Assembly (NCBI GenBank): GCA_021811615.1
Contig: JAJZNW010000126.1
Coordinates: 1 to 61,905 of the forward strand
Origin: Bacteroidota bacterium
Lineage (GTDB): Bacteria; Bacteroidota; Ignavibacteria; Kryptoniales; JAKASW01
Direction: 5' to 3'
Length of the DNA: 61,905 bases
In this document: piece by piece, positions 1 to 8,935 of the stretch
Position numbering within the stretch: position 1 is the stretch's first letter
How the letters are laid out: the number at the start of each line of letters is the position of its first letter
The notes under the pieces: generated by a model
What the model was told of the DNA's origin: nothing
What the model saw: only the letters and a program-made list of their open reading frames with translations
Databases searched by the model: none
Made by a program: the position numbers and the translations under genes

Positions 1-491
1 AAATTCATTCGACTCGCATACTGCCTCAAGGCAAGAATCGCCCTCTACCCTTTGCCTGGGCGCAACAGGAACCATGACGCGATGGAACGATTCCTTCGCG
101 CCGCCCTTTCTACCTGAATGTTGATTTGAAACTACAGCGGGGATACCACAGCCCACAACAGCCCGCAATATGCCTCCTAAATTTTGAACCAGTACAAATG
201 CCGCACGACTGCGGACATCACACGACAGAAAACAAAAAAGGAGTACTTACTACAATACTCCCTACTCTATCTTAATAGATGTTGCTCAAATGATATTTGT
301 ACTTGTTATGCACGACTCGTCGAATGAATTTCGCTGAAATATAACCTGCATCATTTGTTTTGTCAAGTAGAAGGGGGATTGTTTTTTGGAGAAGTTCTGC
401 TGGAAAGTAAAAAACTCGGGGTAATGATTTCGGATGGCTGGAGGCCGGGCACCTCGAGAGAGGCGCCGGCTCCAACATACTTCACGATGGT
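1..491. other. Intergenic region downstream of serA, no supported gene
   Basis: No reading frame here looks coding on either strand; short frames overlap each other and have no recognisable domain or ribosome binding site. A GC-rich imperfect stem (around 445-475) lies just beyond the serA stop and could help end transcription, but it is not directly followed by a T-run on the minus strand, so it is not called a terminator. Confidence 0.5.
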
Positions 492-2069
492 TCAGAGTTT
501 CGCGGTCTTGACTTCGAAGACACCCTCGATCTTTGAGATTTCCTTCAACACAGATTCGGGTATCGCGCTGTCGACGCTCATGACCGTTATGGCCTTCTCG
601 CCGGGCCCGGATCGCCCGAGAGACATACCGGCAATGTTGACCTTCGCGGAGGCCAGCACGCTGCCAACTGCCGCCAGCATCCCCGGCCTGTCCGTATTTG
701 AATAGAAGATCATGTGGCCATCGGGTACTATCTCGAAGTGGAACTTGTCCATTCCGACTATCCTCATGTCGGTCTCACCGAATACCGTGCCCGATATAGA
801 TCTCGTCTCTTTATCGGTCTGCATCGTAATGCTGATCAGCTGAGAATAATGCTCGCCGTCCTGCTCCTTCTTTTCGCTTACCGCGATTCCCATCTCTTTC
901 GCCAGAAATGCGGCGTTGACGAAGTTTACGGGTGCGTACATCATCTTATCCAGGAGTCCCTTCAGGACAGCCGTTGAAAGGAGTTCTGAAGACTTCTGGA
1001 GCGTGACGCCCCGGTAGGACGCGGTAATAGATTTCACCTTCCCGTTCAGGAGCTGCGCCTGGAGAGATCCGATCTTCTCCGCGAGCACAAGGTACGCACG
1101 AAGCTCATCGCTGACCGCGGTCTGGTAATCGGTGATATTGACAGCACCGGCGATTCCTCTTCCCTTGAAGAAGTCCACGATTTGCTCGCCAATTTGCTTT
1201 GCCACCTTCTCCTGAGCCTCTTCTGTCGAAGCTCCGAGGTGTGAGGTAGCGATAACCTTGGGATGTTTGAGGAGCGGGTGTCCCACCGGCGGCTCCTTTA
1301 CGAACACGTCGAGCGCCGCACCGGCGACCTGCCCGCTCTCGAGCGCTTTCAGGAGAGCCTCCTCGTCAATGATGCCTCCCCTCGCGCAATTGATCACGCG
1401 CACGCCATGCTTGCAGAGTGGGAAAGTCTTCTCTCCGAGGATGCCCTTGGTCTCTTCCGTCAGCGGAGTGTGCACCGTTATGAAATCGGAACGCTTGAAC
1501 ACATCTTCCAGAGCGACCGTTTCCAGACCGAGCTTGGAAGCCATCTCGCTGGCGAGAAGCGGATCGTAGCCTATTACGCTCATCCCGAAAGCTTTCGCTC
1601 TTTCAGCAACTTCTCGTCCGACCTTTCCAAGGCCGATTACTCCCAGCGTTTTGCCATACAGCTCCGTACCGGTATACTTCTTCCTGTCCCACTTGTCATT
1701 CTGCAGACTCTGAAAAGATTGTGGAACGTTCCTGGCAAGGGAGAGCATCAGCGCCATGGTGTGTTCCGCCGTAGAGATCGTGTTGCCGCCGGGCGTGTTC
1801 ATTACGACAATACCTTTTCGGGTCGCCGCACCGACATCTATGTTATCTACTCCCGCTCCGGCTCGACCAATGACTTTCATCTGGTTCGCCTCGGCGATGA
1901 TGTCTGCTGTGACCTTCGTGCCACTCCTGACTATGAGCGCGTCGTAGCCGCCGATAATCTTTTTTATTTCTTCCGCCGGCAGTCCGGGCTTCGAGTCAAC
2001 CTGTATTCCCTCTTTCTGCAGGATGTCTGTGCAAACCTGCTCGATGGGATCGGTTACGAGTACCTTCAT
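492..2069 (-). CDS. serA: D-3-phosphoglycerate dehydrogenase
   Basis: Oxidises 3-phosphoglycerate to 3-phosphohydroxypyruvate with NAD+, the first step of serine biosynthesis, in the cytoplasm. The 525-residue protein has the long (type 1) layout: substrate/NAD-binding D-2-hydroxyacid dehydrogenase halves, with the Rossmann GxGxxG (VIGLGKVG) near residue 145; the catalytic Arg in NCARGG, Glu in KEPP and His in SHLGAST; then an intervening ASB-like domain and a C-terminal ACT domain starting near MIFYSNTDRPGM. The ACT domain suggests serine feedback, as known for the family. The ATG overlaps the TGA of the upstream aminotransferase (ATGA) and is preceded by GGAGG, so the two are translationally coupled. 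Confidence 0.96.
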   Translation of the reverse strand: MKVLVTDPIEQVCTDILQKEGIQVDSKPGLPAEEIKKIIGGYDALIVRSGTKVTADIIAEANQMKVIGRAGAGVDNIDVGAATRKGIVVMNTPGGNTISTAEHTMALMLSLARNVPQSFQSLQNDKWDRKKYTGTELYGKTLGVIGLGKVGREVAERAKAFGMSVIGYDPLLASEMASKLGLETVALEDVFKRSDFITVHTPLTEETKGILGEKTFPLCKHGVRVINCARGGIIDEEALLKALESGQVAGAALDVFVKEPPVGHPLLKHPKVIATSHLGASTEEAQEKVAKQIGEQIVDFFKGRGIAGAVNITDYQTAVSDELRAYLVLAEKIGSLQAQLLNGKVKSITASYRGVTLQKSSELLSTAVLKGLLDKMMYAPVNFVNAAFLAKEMGIAVSEKKEQDGEHYSQLISITMQTDKETRSISGTVFGETDMRIVGMDKFHFEIVPDGHMIFYSNTDRPGMLAAVGSVLASAKVNIAGMSLGRSGPGEKAITVMSVDSAIPESVLKEISKIEGVFEVKTAKL

Positions 2070-3262
2070 TTCACTACCTCCGCCTTGGGCTGTTTGCCCG
2101 CGACAGGCGCGGCGGCTGTTTGGCCGGCATACTTGGCGAACGTCTTCTGGACGGCAGTCACTCCCGCGCCCGGTTCAAACTTGAAATTCAAATCCTGCAG
2201 GGTCCACTCGAGAGCTGCGACGACGCCGACGATATCCACCTCGTCATAATATCCGAGGTGCGACACCCTGAAGATCTTTCCCTTCAGGTGATCCTGTCCA
2301 CCGGCGGCAGTGATCCCGTATTTTTGTTTCAGGATCTTATTGAATTTCGAATACTCGACTCCTTCCGGCACATTGACGGCGGTTACTGCGTGAGATGCAG
2401 GCGATCCGAATAGTTTCAAACCGATTGCCTGGCATCCGTTCCTTACCGCCTCCGAAAGAATCTTGTGCTTCAGCCACACGCTTTCAACGGTCTCCTCTTT
2501 TATCATCTTCAGGGCTTTTTCCAGCCCGATGATAAGTGTGATGGCGGGAGTGAACGGAGTATCGTTGTCGGCGTGGGACTTCAAAGCCTTCTTGAAGCTG
2601 AAATAGAATTTCGGAAGCTTCGATGTCTCAATCATCTTTTTCGCACGATCGCTGACAGCGGCGAATGCGAGTCCCGGAGGAACCATCAGTCCCTTCTGTG
2701 AGCCGGTTATGATAAGGTCGAGTCCCCAGTCGTCGAAACGCATCTCGTGGGCACCGACTGAAGTAATTCCATCCACGACCACGGCGATATCGTACTTCGC
2801 GTGCACTGCGGCCGCAATTTCCTTTATGTTTGTGAATACGCCCGTCGACGTCTCGCTGTGCGTTATGAACACCGCCTTCACGGTCGGGTTCTTCTGTATC
2901 GCCTCGAGAATCATTTCCGGGGACGGGGCGGTTCCCCATTCTATCTTTATCTCAACGGGTTCGACGCCATACGCCTTCATGATTTGTCCCCAGCGCTCGC
3001 CGAATTTTCCCAGGTTCACGAATATCGCCTTGTCGCCAGGCGACAATAGATTCACAACACTGGCCTCCATCGCTCCTGTTCCTGAGCTCGTCAGCGTCAA
3101 AACCTCGTTCTTCGTTTGAAAAAGGTATTTGAGATTCTGATTTACACTCGTAAGGATTTCTACGAATTCCGGATTTCTGTGATGAATTATAGGCTCTGCC
3201 ATCGTGAGCATCACGCTTTCTGGAATCGGCGTGGGCCCAGGCGTAAATAATCTCTTTTTCAT
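2066..3262 (-). CDS. Class V PLP-dependent aminotransferase (serine-glyoxylate/alanine-glyoxylate type)
   Basis: Fold-type I aminotransferase of the AGXT/SGAT group, 398 residues. Visible features are the N-terminal TPGPTPIPESV, the phosphate-binding SSGTGAMEA (residues 59-67), the PLP-ring Asp164 in VDGITSVGA and the Schiff-base Lys190 in GSQKG. The C-terminus carries about 25 extra Ala/Lys-rich residues. It sits directly upstream of serA with a 4-nt stop/start overlap. Because no serC is seen here, I infer that it may transaminate phosphohydroxypyruvate to phosphoserine; the alternatives are serine-glyoxylate or alanine-glyoxylate exchange. Sequence alone cannot separate these. Confidence 0.88.
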   Translation of the reverse strand: MKKRLFTPGPTPIPESVMLTMAEPIIHHRNPEFVEILTSVNQNLKYLFQTKNEVLTLTSSGTGAMEASVVNLLSPGDKAIFVNLGKFGERWGQIMKAYGVEPVEIKIEWGTAPSPEMILEAIQKNPTVKAVFITHSETSTGVFTNIKEIAAAVHAKYDIAVVVDGITSVGAHEMRFDDWGLDLIITGSQKGLMVPPGLAFAAVSDRAKKMIETSKLPKFYFSFKKALKSHADNDTPFTPAITLIIGLEKALKMIKEETVESVWLKHKILSEAVRNGCQAIGLKLFGSPASHAVTAVNVPEGVEYSKFNKILKQKYGITAAGGQDHLKGKIFRVSHLGYYDEVDIVGVVAALEWTLQDLNFKFEPGAGVTAVQKTFAKYAGQTAAAPVAGKQPKAEVVK

Positions 3263-3321
3263 TTTGAATCTGCTCCAATTGTTGTGTTAATAATAGAAAA
3301 TAGAAATTAGGATGTTCGTAT

Positions 3322-5775
3322 TCAATCTGAATAACCATCCAATAGCTCAGCTCCAAACCTAAATAAATTACCCAAACCTAATCCCGGAACCACAAACATT
3401 CTGACGCGGTAACTTCCCGAAATTCCTGCCAAGGTTGCCGCGTAATGGATCGCCTTTTCCAGACCACCATACTCATCTACAAGGCCGAGGTGCTTGGCTT
3501 GATCCCCCGTGTACACCTTTCCCTGCGCCAGCTCGTCGACACGGCTCATGCTCAGTTTCCGCCCCTCAGAAACCTTCTCCTTAAAATCCGTGTAAGTCTG
3601 GTTCAGGAATTCGTCGACATACTTCATATCCTTCTCATCCCACTTATGGAAAGGATTAAGCACGCCCGAAGCATCCGGACTCCTGTACTGCTCGACATTC
3701 CCTCCAAGGTCCTTCTCTATGAAATCGGTGAGCACCGGAAATGCTATGAGTACCCCTATACTCCCCGTGAGAGTTGCCGGTTCGGCAAAAATCTTCTTCG
3801 CCCCGACCGCCAGGTAGTACCCCCCGCTCGCCGCGACATTCCCGAACGAAGCCACGACAGGCTTTTTCGCCTCCGCTTCCTTAATCGCGTTGTAAATCTC
3901 GTCGGACGCAAGCGCCGACCCGCCGCCGCTGTTCACCCGGAGAACGATCGCCTTGATGTTCTTATCCGCGACGGCTTCCTCGATTTGCCCGATCACACTC
4001 TCGGAACCGGTCAGACGGTCCCCTCCGAGAAACGGAATCGGAAATGGTGAAGGCGGTGAACTCTTTCCGGTCACGATCGTTCCGTAGACTCCGATGACCG
4101 CGACCTCGGGTCTCCTCCCCCACCGCGTCTTCCAATAGTGGATATGCTCGGGGTTAACGATACCGTTGCCTTCGGATTTTCCCAGCACTTCCCTGCGTAC
4201 GTCCTTCTCGAATCGATCGAAGTACGTCACACCGTCGATCAGGTGGAGCCGCGCCGCGGTCGTCGAAGAAATCAACCCGGCAAGATCGGACTTGAGGCTG
4301 TCGTCAAGCGTCATCCTGCGGTTCACTTCGATCTGCCGGATCATCTGGGAATAGACGTCGTTGACGAGTCCCTGTATCAGTATTGCCTGGTCGGGCGTCG
4401 CCGAATCGGTGTACGAAGTGTGAAAGGTCGACTTGTATTTGCCTGCGGTCTTCGCATTCCACTGGATATGTAGTTTGTCGAAAAGCCCCTTCAGCCGCAC
4501 CAGATCGAAATCGATTCCATAACTCGCTATGAACGAAGTCGGCGGCATATAGATCTTATTTGCAGAACTGGCAAGATAGAGTTCATTTACCCCGCTGTCG
4601 TCGGCAAGGTAAGCGAAGACTTTTTTTCCTTTCGAGCGCACGTACTCAACCGCGTCTGCGAGTTCCTGAGTTTCGCCCGCCAATGCGAAGAACGTCCCGC
4701 TCGTAGAATACGGATAGATCTTCAGTATGAGCGCCTCTATCGACGGATCGTCACCGCACTTCCGTATCTCGTCGATGTAATCGAGTAAATCTTTCGGAGG
4801 TTTTCCGAAGAAGAATGCCGACTCCTTCCCGTCGTGTATCGGGCCTCGTAAGACAATCTCGGCGATCCGTTTCTCGTGTATGATCGTCGGAAGCTCCTGC
4901 GTCGTCAACTCCAGCCTTCCATAGGTCGCCGTGTAGACTCCCGACTGGTAGCTCGACGCTCCCTCCGCATGTATGTGGTTACCGAAGTTGAAGCTGATCC
5001 CGAACGACACGGAGTTACTCCATAGATACGGTGGCACAAGCGCGACCGGCCCCGCAGATGGAGCAGGTACAGCGTACCCCGTAGAGCCGTACCCTGATGG
5101 ATCGAATATCCCATAGACCTTGAAGCCAGGCAGCAGCTCCAGCGCGACTCCCACCTTGTATCGCGCTTCGTGGTGATCAGGCAGGATGAAATCGCCGTTA
5201 AGCGTAAGGGAGCCTTCGCCAAATGGACGTATGCTCGCTCCGAGGTCTGTTACTTTTTCTATTTGATGTACCCCGAAAGGAACGTCGGTGAAATTATGAT
5301 ACGATGCTCCAAGGCTCAGATATCTATCCGGGCGCCACAGCAGACCTACCGATGGAAACCATCTGGCGCCGGCACTTGAAATGTCCATGTAAGACAGAGA
5401 GGCACCTATCGCCGCCCCCGCATTTCCTACTCCGAACCCGATGGAATACTGATTGAGATTTTCGACACTCGTCGACGCGTTTCTGTAACCGATCGCGAGC
5501 TTCCCTCCCTGGGCAAAGAGTCCAAAGTCATGAAACCTCTCCGACGGGTCGAGCTCCGAATTGTTTGGAAAGAAATAATAACCGTCAAGCACTCCTCCCC
5601 TGTCGCGCAAGCCAAGATACGCCGGGTTGTAGAGGAACGCCTGAGTTTCATCGGTTCCTGCGGTGAAAAGATACTTCTGGTTCTGCGGATTGGTAAGCAA
5701 GTCCTGTTCGAAAGACATAGACGGCGCAAACAGACCCGATGCCACGAGAATGATAGCAACGAAAGTCTTCTTCAT
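3322..5775 (-). CDS. Signal peptide peptidase SppA with an N-terminal outer-membrane-barrel-like domain
   Basis: 817 residues, much longer than the roughly 620-residue SppA of E. coli. Residues 1-22 look like a signal peptide. Residues about 25-290 are rich in alternating Gly/aromatic strands (YNPAYLGLRDRGG, SVSFGISFNFG) typical of outer-membrane barrels. From about residue 298 there are two S49 repeats. Lys448 in AGKYKST matches the general base and Ser620 in NSGGGSALASDE matches the nucleophile of SppA (family knowledge). The start is supported by GGGAGGAAT upstream. It ends 59 bp before the aminotransferase on the same strand. The protease is therefore predicted to be attached to, or exported with, a barrel module. 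Confidence 0.88.
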   Translation of the reverse strand: MKKTFVAIILVASGLFAPSMSFEQDLLTNPQNQKYLFTAGTDETQAFLYNPAYLGLRDRGGVLDGYYFFPNNSELDPSERFHDFGLFAQGGKLAIGYRNASTSVENLNQYSIGFGVGNAGAAIGASLSYMDISSAGARWFPSVGLLWRPDRYLSLGASYHNFTDVPFGVHQIEKVTDLGASIRPFGEGSLTLNGDFILPDHHEARYKVGVALELLPGFKVYGIFDPSGYGSTGYAVPAPSAGPVALVPPYLWSNSVSFGISFNFGNHIHAEGASSYQSGVYTATYGRLELTTQELPTIIHEKRIAEIVLRGPIHDGKESAFFFGKPPKDLLDYIDEIRKCGDDPSIEALILKIYPYSTSGTFFALAGETQELADAVEYVRSKGKKVFAYLADDSGVNELYLASSANKIYMPPTSFIASYGIDFDLVRLKGLFDKLHIQWNAKTAGKYKSTFHTSYTDSATPDQAILIQGLVNDVYSQMIRQIEVNRRMTLDDSLKSDLAGLISSTTAARLHLIDGVTYFDRFEKDVRREVLGKSEGNGIVNPEHIHYWKTRWGRRPEVAVIGVYGTIVTGKSSPPSPFPIPFLGGDRLTGSESVIGQIEEAVADKNIKAIVLRVNSGGGSALASDEIYNAIKEAEAKKPVVASFGNVAASGGYYLAVGAKKIFAEPATLTGSIGVLIAFPVLTDFIEKDLGGNVEQYRSPDASGVLNPFHKWDEKDMKYVDEFLNQTYTDFKEKVSEGRKLSMSRVDELAQGKVYTGDQAKHLGLVDEYGGLEKAIHYAATLAGISGSYRVRMFVVPGLGLGNLFRFGAELLDGYSD

Positions 5776-5865
5776 ATTCCTCCCGACTCAGGTACAATAT
5801 ATTAGTTTACCGGCTCTTTTCAAGCATCCACACGATTTCCAGTACACATTCAGGAAGACAATGCC

Positions 5866-5894
5866 TTGACATAGAAGTATGTCCGTTTTAATAT
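5866..5894 (+). promoter_or_regulatory. Sigma70-type promoter for the lipoprotein gene
   Basis: TTGACA at 5866-5871 and TAATAT at 5889-5894 are separated by 17 bp. The ribosome binding site GGGAGG and the ATG at 5921 follow closely. Promoter activity is inferred from the match only. Confidence 0.5.
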
Positions 5895-5920
5895 CGGTCA
5901 ATCAAGGGAGGCTGTAAAAA

Positions 5921-6346
5921 ATGAAGGGCAAAATCATTTCAGCATTCATGCTGTCTCTACTTCTGGTTTCCTGCCAGTCGGGCACTGGGACTAACCCGGA
6001 GACAGTACCGTCCAATTCAACTGCAGTGTTCGAACTGACAGGATGGACAGTACACATCGACACGAGTTACTTCGACGCGTCTACAGGACAGCTCGTGGCT
6101 AAAGGGGGCCTGATAAATACGGCCAGCACCGACATTGTGACACCGTGCCGGATGGAAGGGCTGTTCTACTCGGATTGCTCCTGTGAGACAAAATTGGGTG
6201 GTGCCGCGACAACTATTAACCCGCTCAGGTCCGGGGAAGAAGCTCAGTGGAACTTGCGTTTGTCTTCGGCTGACAGAGATCTGAGTAAGTATCCGGCGTT
6301 TAGCGTGGACGATTTCCGGGTGACGGCAAAGACCGATCAGAAGTAA
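5921..6346 (+). CDS. Small lipoprotein, FxLyD-like domain
   Basis: 141 residues. It starts with a lipoprotein signal (MKGKIISAFMLSLLLVSC) whose lipobox Cys is residue 18, so it should be lipidated and anchored in an envelope membrane. The rest is one beta-rich domain from about residue 40 to 135 with the order seen in FxLyD domains: an extended strand, GGLINTAS, a pair of Cys in CSC, and LRSGEEAQWNLRL. Function is unknown. A strong AGGGAGG site precedes the ATG, and the gene is divergent from sppA. Confidence 0.72.
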   Translation: MKGKIISAFMLSLLLVSCQSGTGTNPETVPSNSTAVFELTGWTVHIDTSYFDASTGQLVAKGGLINTASTDIVTPCRMEGLFYSDCSCETKLGGAATTINPLRSGEEAQWNLRLSSADRDLSKYPAFSVDDFRVTAKTDQK

Positions 6347-6580
6347 AGAGCGGAAGTCCATTCCGTAACCGAAGCCGGCCGGGGCGAGCAGCCTGACCGG
6401 CATTTTATCTCTTCATCGCCCCGTGCAAGTTCGTTACAGGCGCAGGGGACGACTCTGACAGTCGCGTGCGCCGAGGCATCGGATACGGCATATCTGATCG
6501 AACCAGGAAACAGCGGGCGTAGAGTGCTTTTAAGTTCTTCTTGACTTTGTGCGGGGTATCGGGTTACTTTTTTAAACATC

Positions 6581-7552
6581 ATGGCAAAACAACCCCTAGA
6601 ATTCGAAAAACCGATCTTCGAGCTGGAACAGAAGATCGCTGAGATGCGCAAGCTCTCTGATGAATCCGCCGGACCTTATGGACTTGATATTGCGGATGAG
6701 ATCGCGAAACTTGAGTCGCGCGTCAATGAGTTACGAACGAATGTTTATTCCAATCTTACGAGGTGGCAGCGGGTCCAGCTCGCCCGCCATCCCGAGAGGC
6801 CTTACACGTTGGACTATATCAACCTGATGACTACCGATTTCGTCGAGCTGCACGGCGACAGGCATTTCGGCGACGACCATGCCATAGTCGGCGGTTTCGC
6901 GAAGCTCGGCAACAAAGCTGTCATGGTTATCGGCCAGCAGAAGGGACGCGACACCAAGTCCAACATCTTCCGCAACTTCGGCATGCCCAATCCCGAAGGT
7001 TACCGCAAGGCGTTGAGGCTGATGAAGCTGGCGGAAAAATTCCGGAAGCCGGTAATCACGCTTGTCGATACCCCGGGCGCTTATCCAGGGATCGAAGCAG
7101 AGGAACGCGGCCAGGCCGAGGCTATCGCGAGGAACCTGTTCGAGATGGCACAGCTCACCGTCCCCATCATCGTGACAATAATCGGAGAAGGTGCGTCGGG
7201 CGGCGCGCTCGGTCTCGGCGTCGGCGACAGAATTCTCATGATGGAAAACGCATGGTATTCGGTGATAGCTCCGGAGTCATGCTCTTCCATTCTCTGGAGA
7301 AGCTGGGACTACAAGGAGCAGGCCGCCGAGGCGCTCAAGCTGACCGCCGTAGACCTCCTCAAGGAGAAAATCATAGACCGGATCGTACCGGAACCGCTTG
7401 GAGGAGCCCACCGGGATCCTGCCGCAACAGCGCAAAATCTGAAAGAGATCATACTCGAAGAACTCGCGGCACTCGGCAGAATCAAGCCCGACAAACTCGT
7501 GGAGAAGCGCATAGCGAAGTTCGGAGCAATGGGTTCCTTCTCCGGAAAGTAG
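6581..7552 (+). CDS. accA: Acetyl-CoA carboxylase carboxyltransferase subunit alpha
   Basis: Transfers the carboxyl group from carboxybiotin to acetyl-CoA to give malonyl-CoA, the committed step of fatty acid synthesis, together with AccD. The 323-residue length is normal. The N-terminal coiled region ([17 protein letters not shown]) and core motifs [54 protein letters not shown] and [15 protein letters not shown] are classic AccA. No clear Shine-Dalgarno is seen before the ATG. accD is not in the window. Confidence 0.97.
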   Translation: MAKQPLEFEKPIFELEQKIAEMRKLSDESAGPYGLDIADEIAKLESRVNELRTNVYSNLTRWQRVQLARHPERPYTLDYINLMTTDFVELHGDRHFGDDHAIVGGFAKLGNKAVMVIGQQKGRDTKSNIFRNFGMPNPEGYRKALRLMKLAEKFRKPVITLVDTPGAYPGIEAEERGQAEAIARNLFEMAQLTVPIIVTIIGEGASGGALGLGVGDRILMMENAWYSVIAPESCSSILWRSWDYKEQAAEALKLTAVDLLKEKIIDRIVPEPLGGAHRDPAATAQNLKEIILEELAALGRIKPDKLVEKRIAKFGAMGSFSGK

Positions 7553-7570
7553 AGGAACGATTCCCCACCG

Positions 7571-7972
7571 ATGTATTCCCTGAAAACTAGTATCAGAGTC
7601 CGCTACGCCGAGACAGACCAGATGCACGGCGTGTATAACGGCCGATACTTCGAGTACTTCGAGGTGGGCAGGGCTGAGCTGATGAGATCGCTGGGTCTTT
7701 CCTACAGGCAATTCGAGGAAGCGGGGTTCCTTCTCCCGCTTACCGAAGCGTACGCCAAATACCTGAAGCAGGTCAACTACGACGACATAATCGAAGTTGT
7801 CGCCATGCTTAAGGAGGCCCCGATGGCACGGCTGAGGATCGACTACGAAATACTCCGAGGGGCCGAGAAGATGACCGAAGGATTTACCGTACACAGTTTT
7901 ATCGATGCGAAGTCGGGCAGGCCGATCCGCGCGCCGAGGATGTTCCTGGATCTGCTTAATGGAAAACTATAA
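7571..7972 (+). CDS. Acyl-CoA thioesterase, YbgC/4HBT family
   Basis: 133 residues with the single hot-dog fold of the 4-hydroxybenzoyl-CoA thioesterase family. The signature RYAETDQMHGVYNGRYFEYF lies at residues about 10-29, including the catalytic Asp in ETDQM. Family members hydrolyse short or medium acyl-CoA; the substrate cannot be read from sequence. It begins 18 bp after accA on the same strand, so the two are probably co-transcribed, consistent with an acyl-CoA role. Confidence 0.87.
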   Translation: MYSLKTSIRVRYAETDQMHGVYNGRYFEYFEVGRAELMRSLGLSYRQFEEAGFLLPLTEAYAKYLKQVNYDDIIEVVAMLKEAPMARLRIDYEILRGAEKMTEGFTVHSFIDAKSGRPIRAPRMFLDLLNGKL

Positions 7973-7973
7973 G

Positions 7974-8012
7974 AAGAATTTTGAATTTTAAATTTTGAAT
8001 TTTGAATTGCTG
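7974..8012. repeat. AT-rich AATTTTGAATTT simple repeat
   Basis: Several imperfect copies of AATTTTGAATTT separate the thioesterase from the Trm112-like gene. A related low-complexity tract (AATTCTAAATCCGAAATC type) occurs near 45850-45915 between kdpB and kdpA. Function unknown. Confidence 0.45.
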
Positions 8013-8027
8013 CAATAGGAGGAACGA

Positions 8028-8213
8028 ATGCTTAAGAAGGAATTGCTCGACATACTCTGCTGCCCGAAGCCTGAATGCCGCGGGGATCTCGATTACAGCG
8101 CGGAGAAGAACACACTCACCTGCAAGAAGTGCGGTCACATCTACCGCGTCGAGAACGACATACCAATAATGCTGGTGGAAGATGCGGAGCATACAGGGGC
8201 CAAGAAGGAATAA
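8028..8213 (+). CDS. Trm112/YcaR-like zinc-ribbon protein (UPF0434)
   Basis: 61 residues. It starts MLKKELLDILCCPKPEC and has a second cysteine pair in LTCKKCGHIYRVENDIPIML, the arrangement of the Trm112/YcaR family (PF03966), a zinc-ribbon that in other organisms activates methyltransferases. A good AGGAGG lies 7 bp before the ATG. The partner here is unknown; several SAM methyltransferases are encoded 10-20 kb downstream, but a link is only a guess. Confidence 0.88.
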   Translation: MLKKELLDILCCPKPECRGDLDYSAEKNTLTCKKCGHIYRVENDIPIMLVEDAEHTGAKKE

Positions 8214-8290
8214 TGGAATATGGGAATGTTGTCCGCAGGACCCTGTGGGGAATGATGTAATGTTGGAATGATGGAATAATGGAATTGTGC
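8214..8290. repeat. GGAAT-type low-complexity repeat (left flank of the four-helix-bundle gene)
   Basis: The tract is built of GGAATnATGGAAT-like words reading on the plus strand. It holds the left arm (8231-8261) of a 31-bp inverted repeat. Confidence 0.75.
8231..8261. repeat. Inverted repeat, left arm
   Basis: 31 bp that match the reverse complement of 8806-8836 at 28 of 31 positions (core GCAGGACCCTG / CAGGGTCCTCC). The two arms flank exactly one gene, the four-helix-bundle protein. Confidence 0.8.
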
Positions 8291-8344
8291 AGAATTGGTG
8301 TAACTAGATAAGAATCTGGATGTGTGCCAGAGAAGGCGGCTTCT

Positions 8345-8782
8345 ATGGATTATACTACCAGGTGGAATATCAACAGAGGATACATGAAACTCGAAGTATG
8401 GAGAGAAGCGTTGGACCTTTTCACCTCTGTTCATTCATCCCTATGCCGAAGCGAGAAGCTGGATTTCAAGCTGAAAGGACAGCTGCTCGATTCGGCCCAA
8501 TCCATCGGGGCGAATATTGCCGAGGGCTACTGCAGAGAGTCGATCAACGAATACCTGCAATTCCTGAACGTCGCACTCGGTTCGGCAGGTGAAACGCTGA
8601 CTCGGATGATAGGTCTTGAGAAAACCGGCTACATCAGCCACGAAGACTTCGAAAGACTCGACCGATCCCACTACTCCGTTGAGAATAAGCTCATAGCTCT
8701 CATTAGATCTCTACAAGCAAAGAGAAAGAACGGCACGTGGGAGGACGAATTCAAAGAGCCGACAGGCGAATACGAACCTTGA
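8345..8782 (+). CDS. Four-helix-bundle protein (S23/IVP family)
   Basis: 145 residues. The motif INRGYMKLEVWREALDLF at the N-terminus and the later QLLDSAQSIGANIAEGY with LGSAGETLTRM define the four-helix-bundle family (PF05635) first seen as the ORF in 23S rRNA intervening sequences and structurally related to Avd of diversity-generating retroelements. I chose the ATG at 8345 because the family motif begins upstream of the later ATG (8384) and AGAAGGCGG lies at ribosome-binding distance. The gene stands alone between the arms of a 31-bp inverted repeat. No reverse transcriptase or rRNA is nearby. The function of such free-standing copies is not known. Confidence 0.85.
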   Translation: MDYTTRWNINRGYMKLEVWREALDLFTSVHSSLCRSEKLDFKLKGQLLDSAQSIGANIAEGYCRESINEYLQFLNVALGSAGETLTRMIGLEKTGYISHEDFERLDRSHYSVENKLIALIRSLQAKRKNGTWEDEFKEPTGEYEP

Positions 8783-8805
8783 AACCATTCGGCCACAGTC
8801 AGTCT

Positions 8806-8895
8806 ATTCCATCATTCCCCGCAGGGTCCTCCGGACATTATTCCACCAATCCATTTTTCCACTATTCCATTTTTCCATTATTCCAATATTCCACC
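8806..8895. repeat. Right inverted-repeat arm and GGAAT-type repeat (complement orientation)
   Basis: 8806-8836 is the right arm of the 31-bp inverted repeat. It runs on into ATTCCA-rich low-complexity DNA, the complement of the left flank, up to the flippase leader. Confidence 0.78.
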
Positions 8896-8935
8896 CTTCC
8901 CCTCACCCGCACCTTGGAACAATGAGTAACCACCG

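Noticed and set aside
1263..2249. 328-codon plus-strand frame opposite serA
   Set aside because: Antisense shadow of a confidently identified gene, without ribosome binding site or recognisable domain.
8345..8782. Avd of a diversity-generating retroelement
   Set aside because: No reverse transcriptase, template repeat or variable repeat is nearby; the protein fits the S23/IVP branch.
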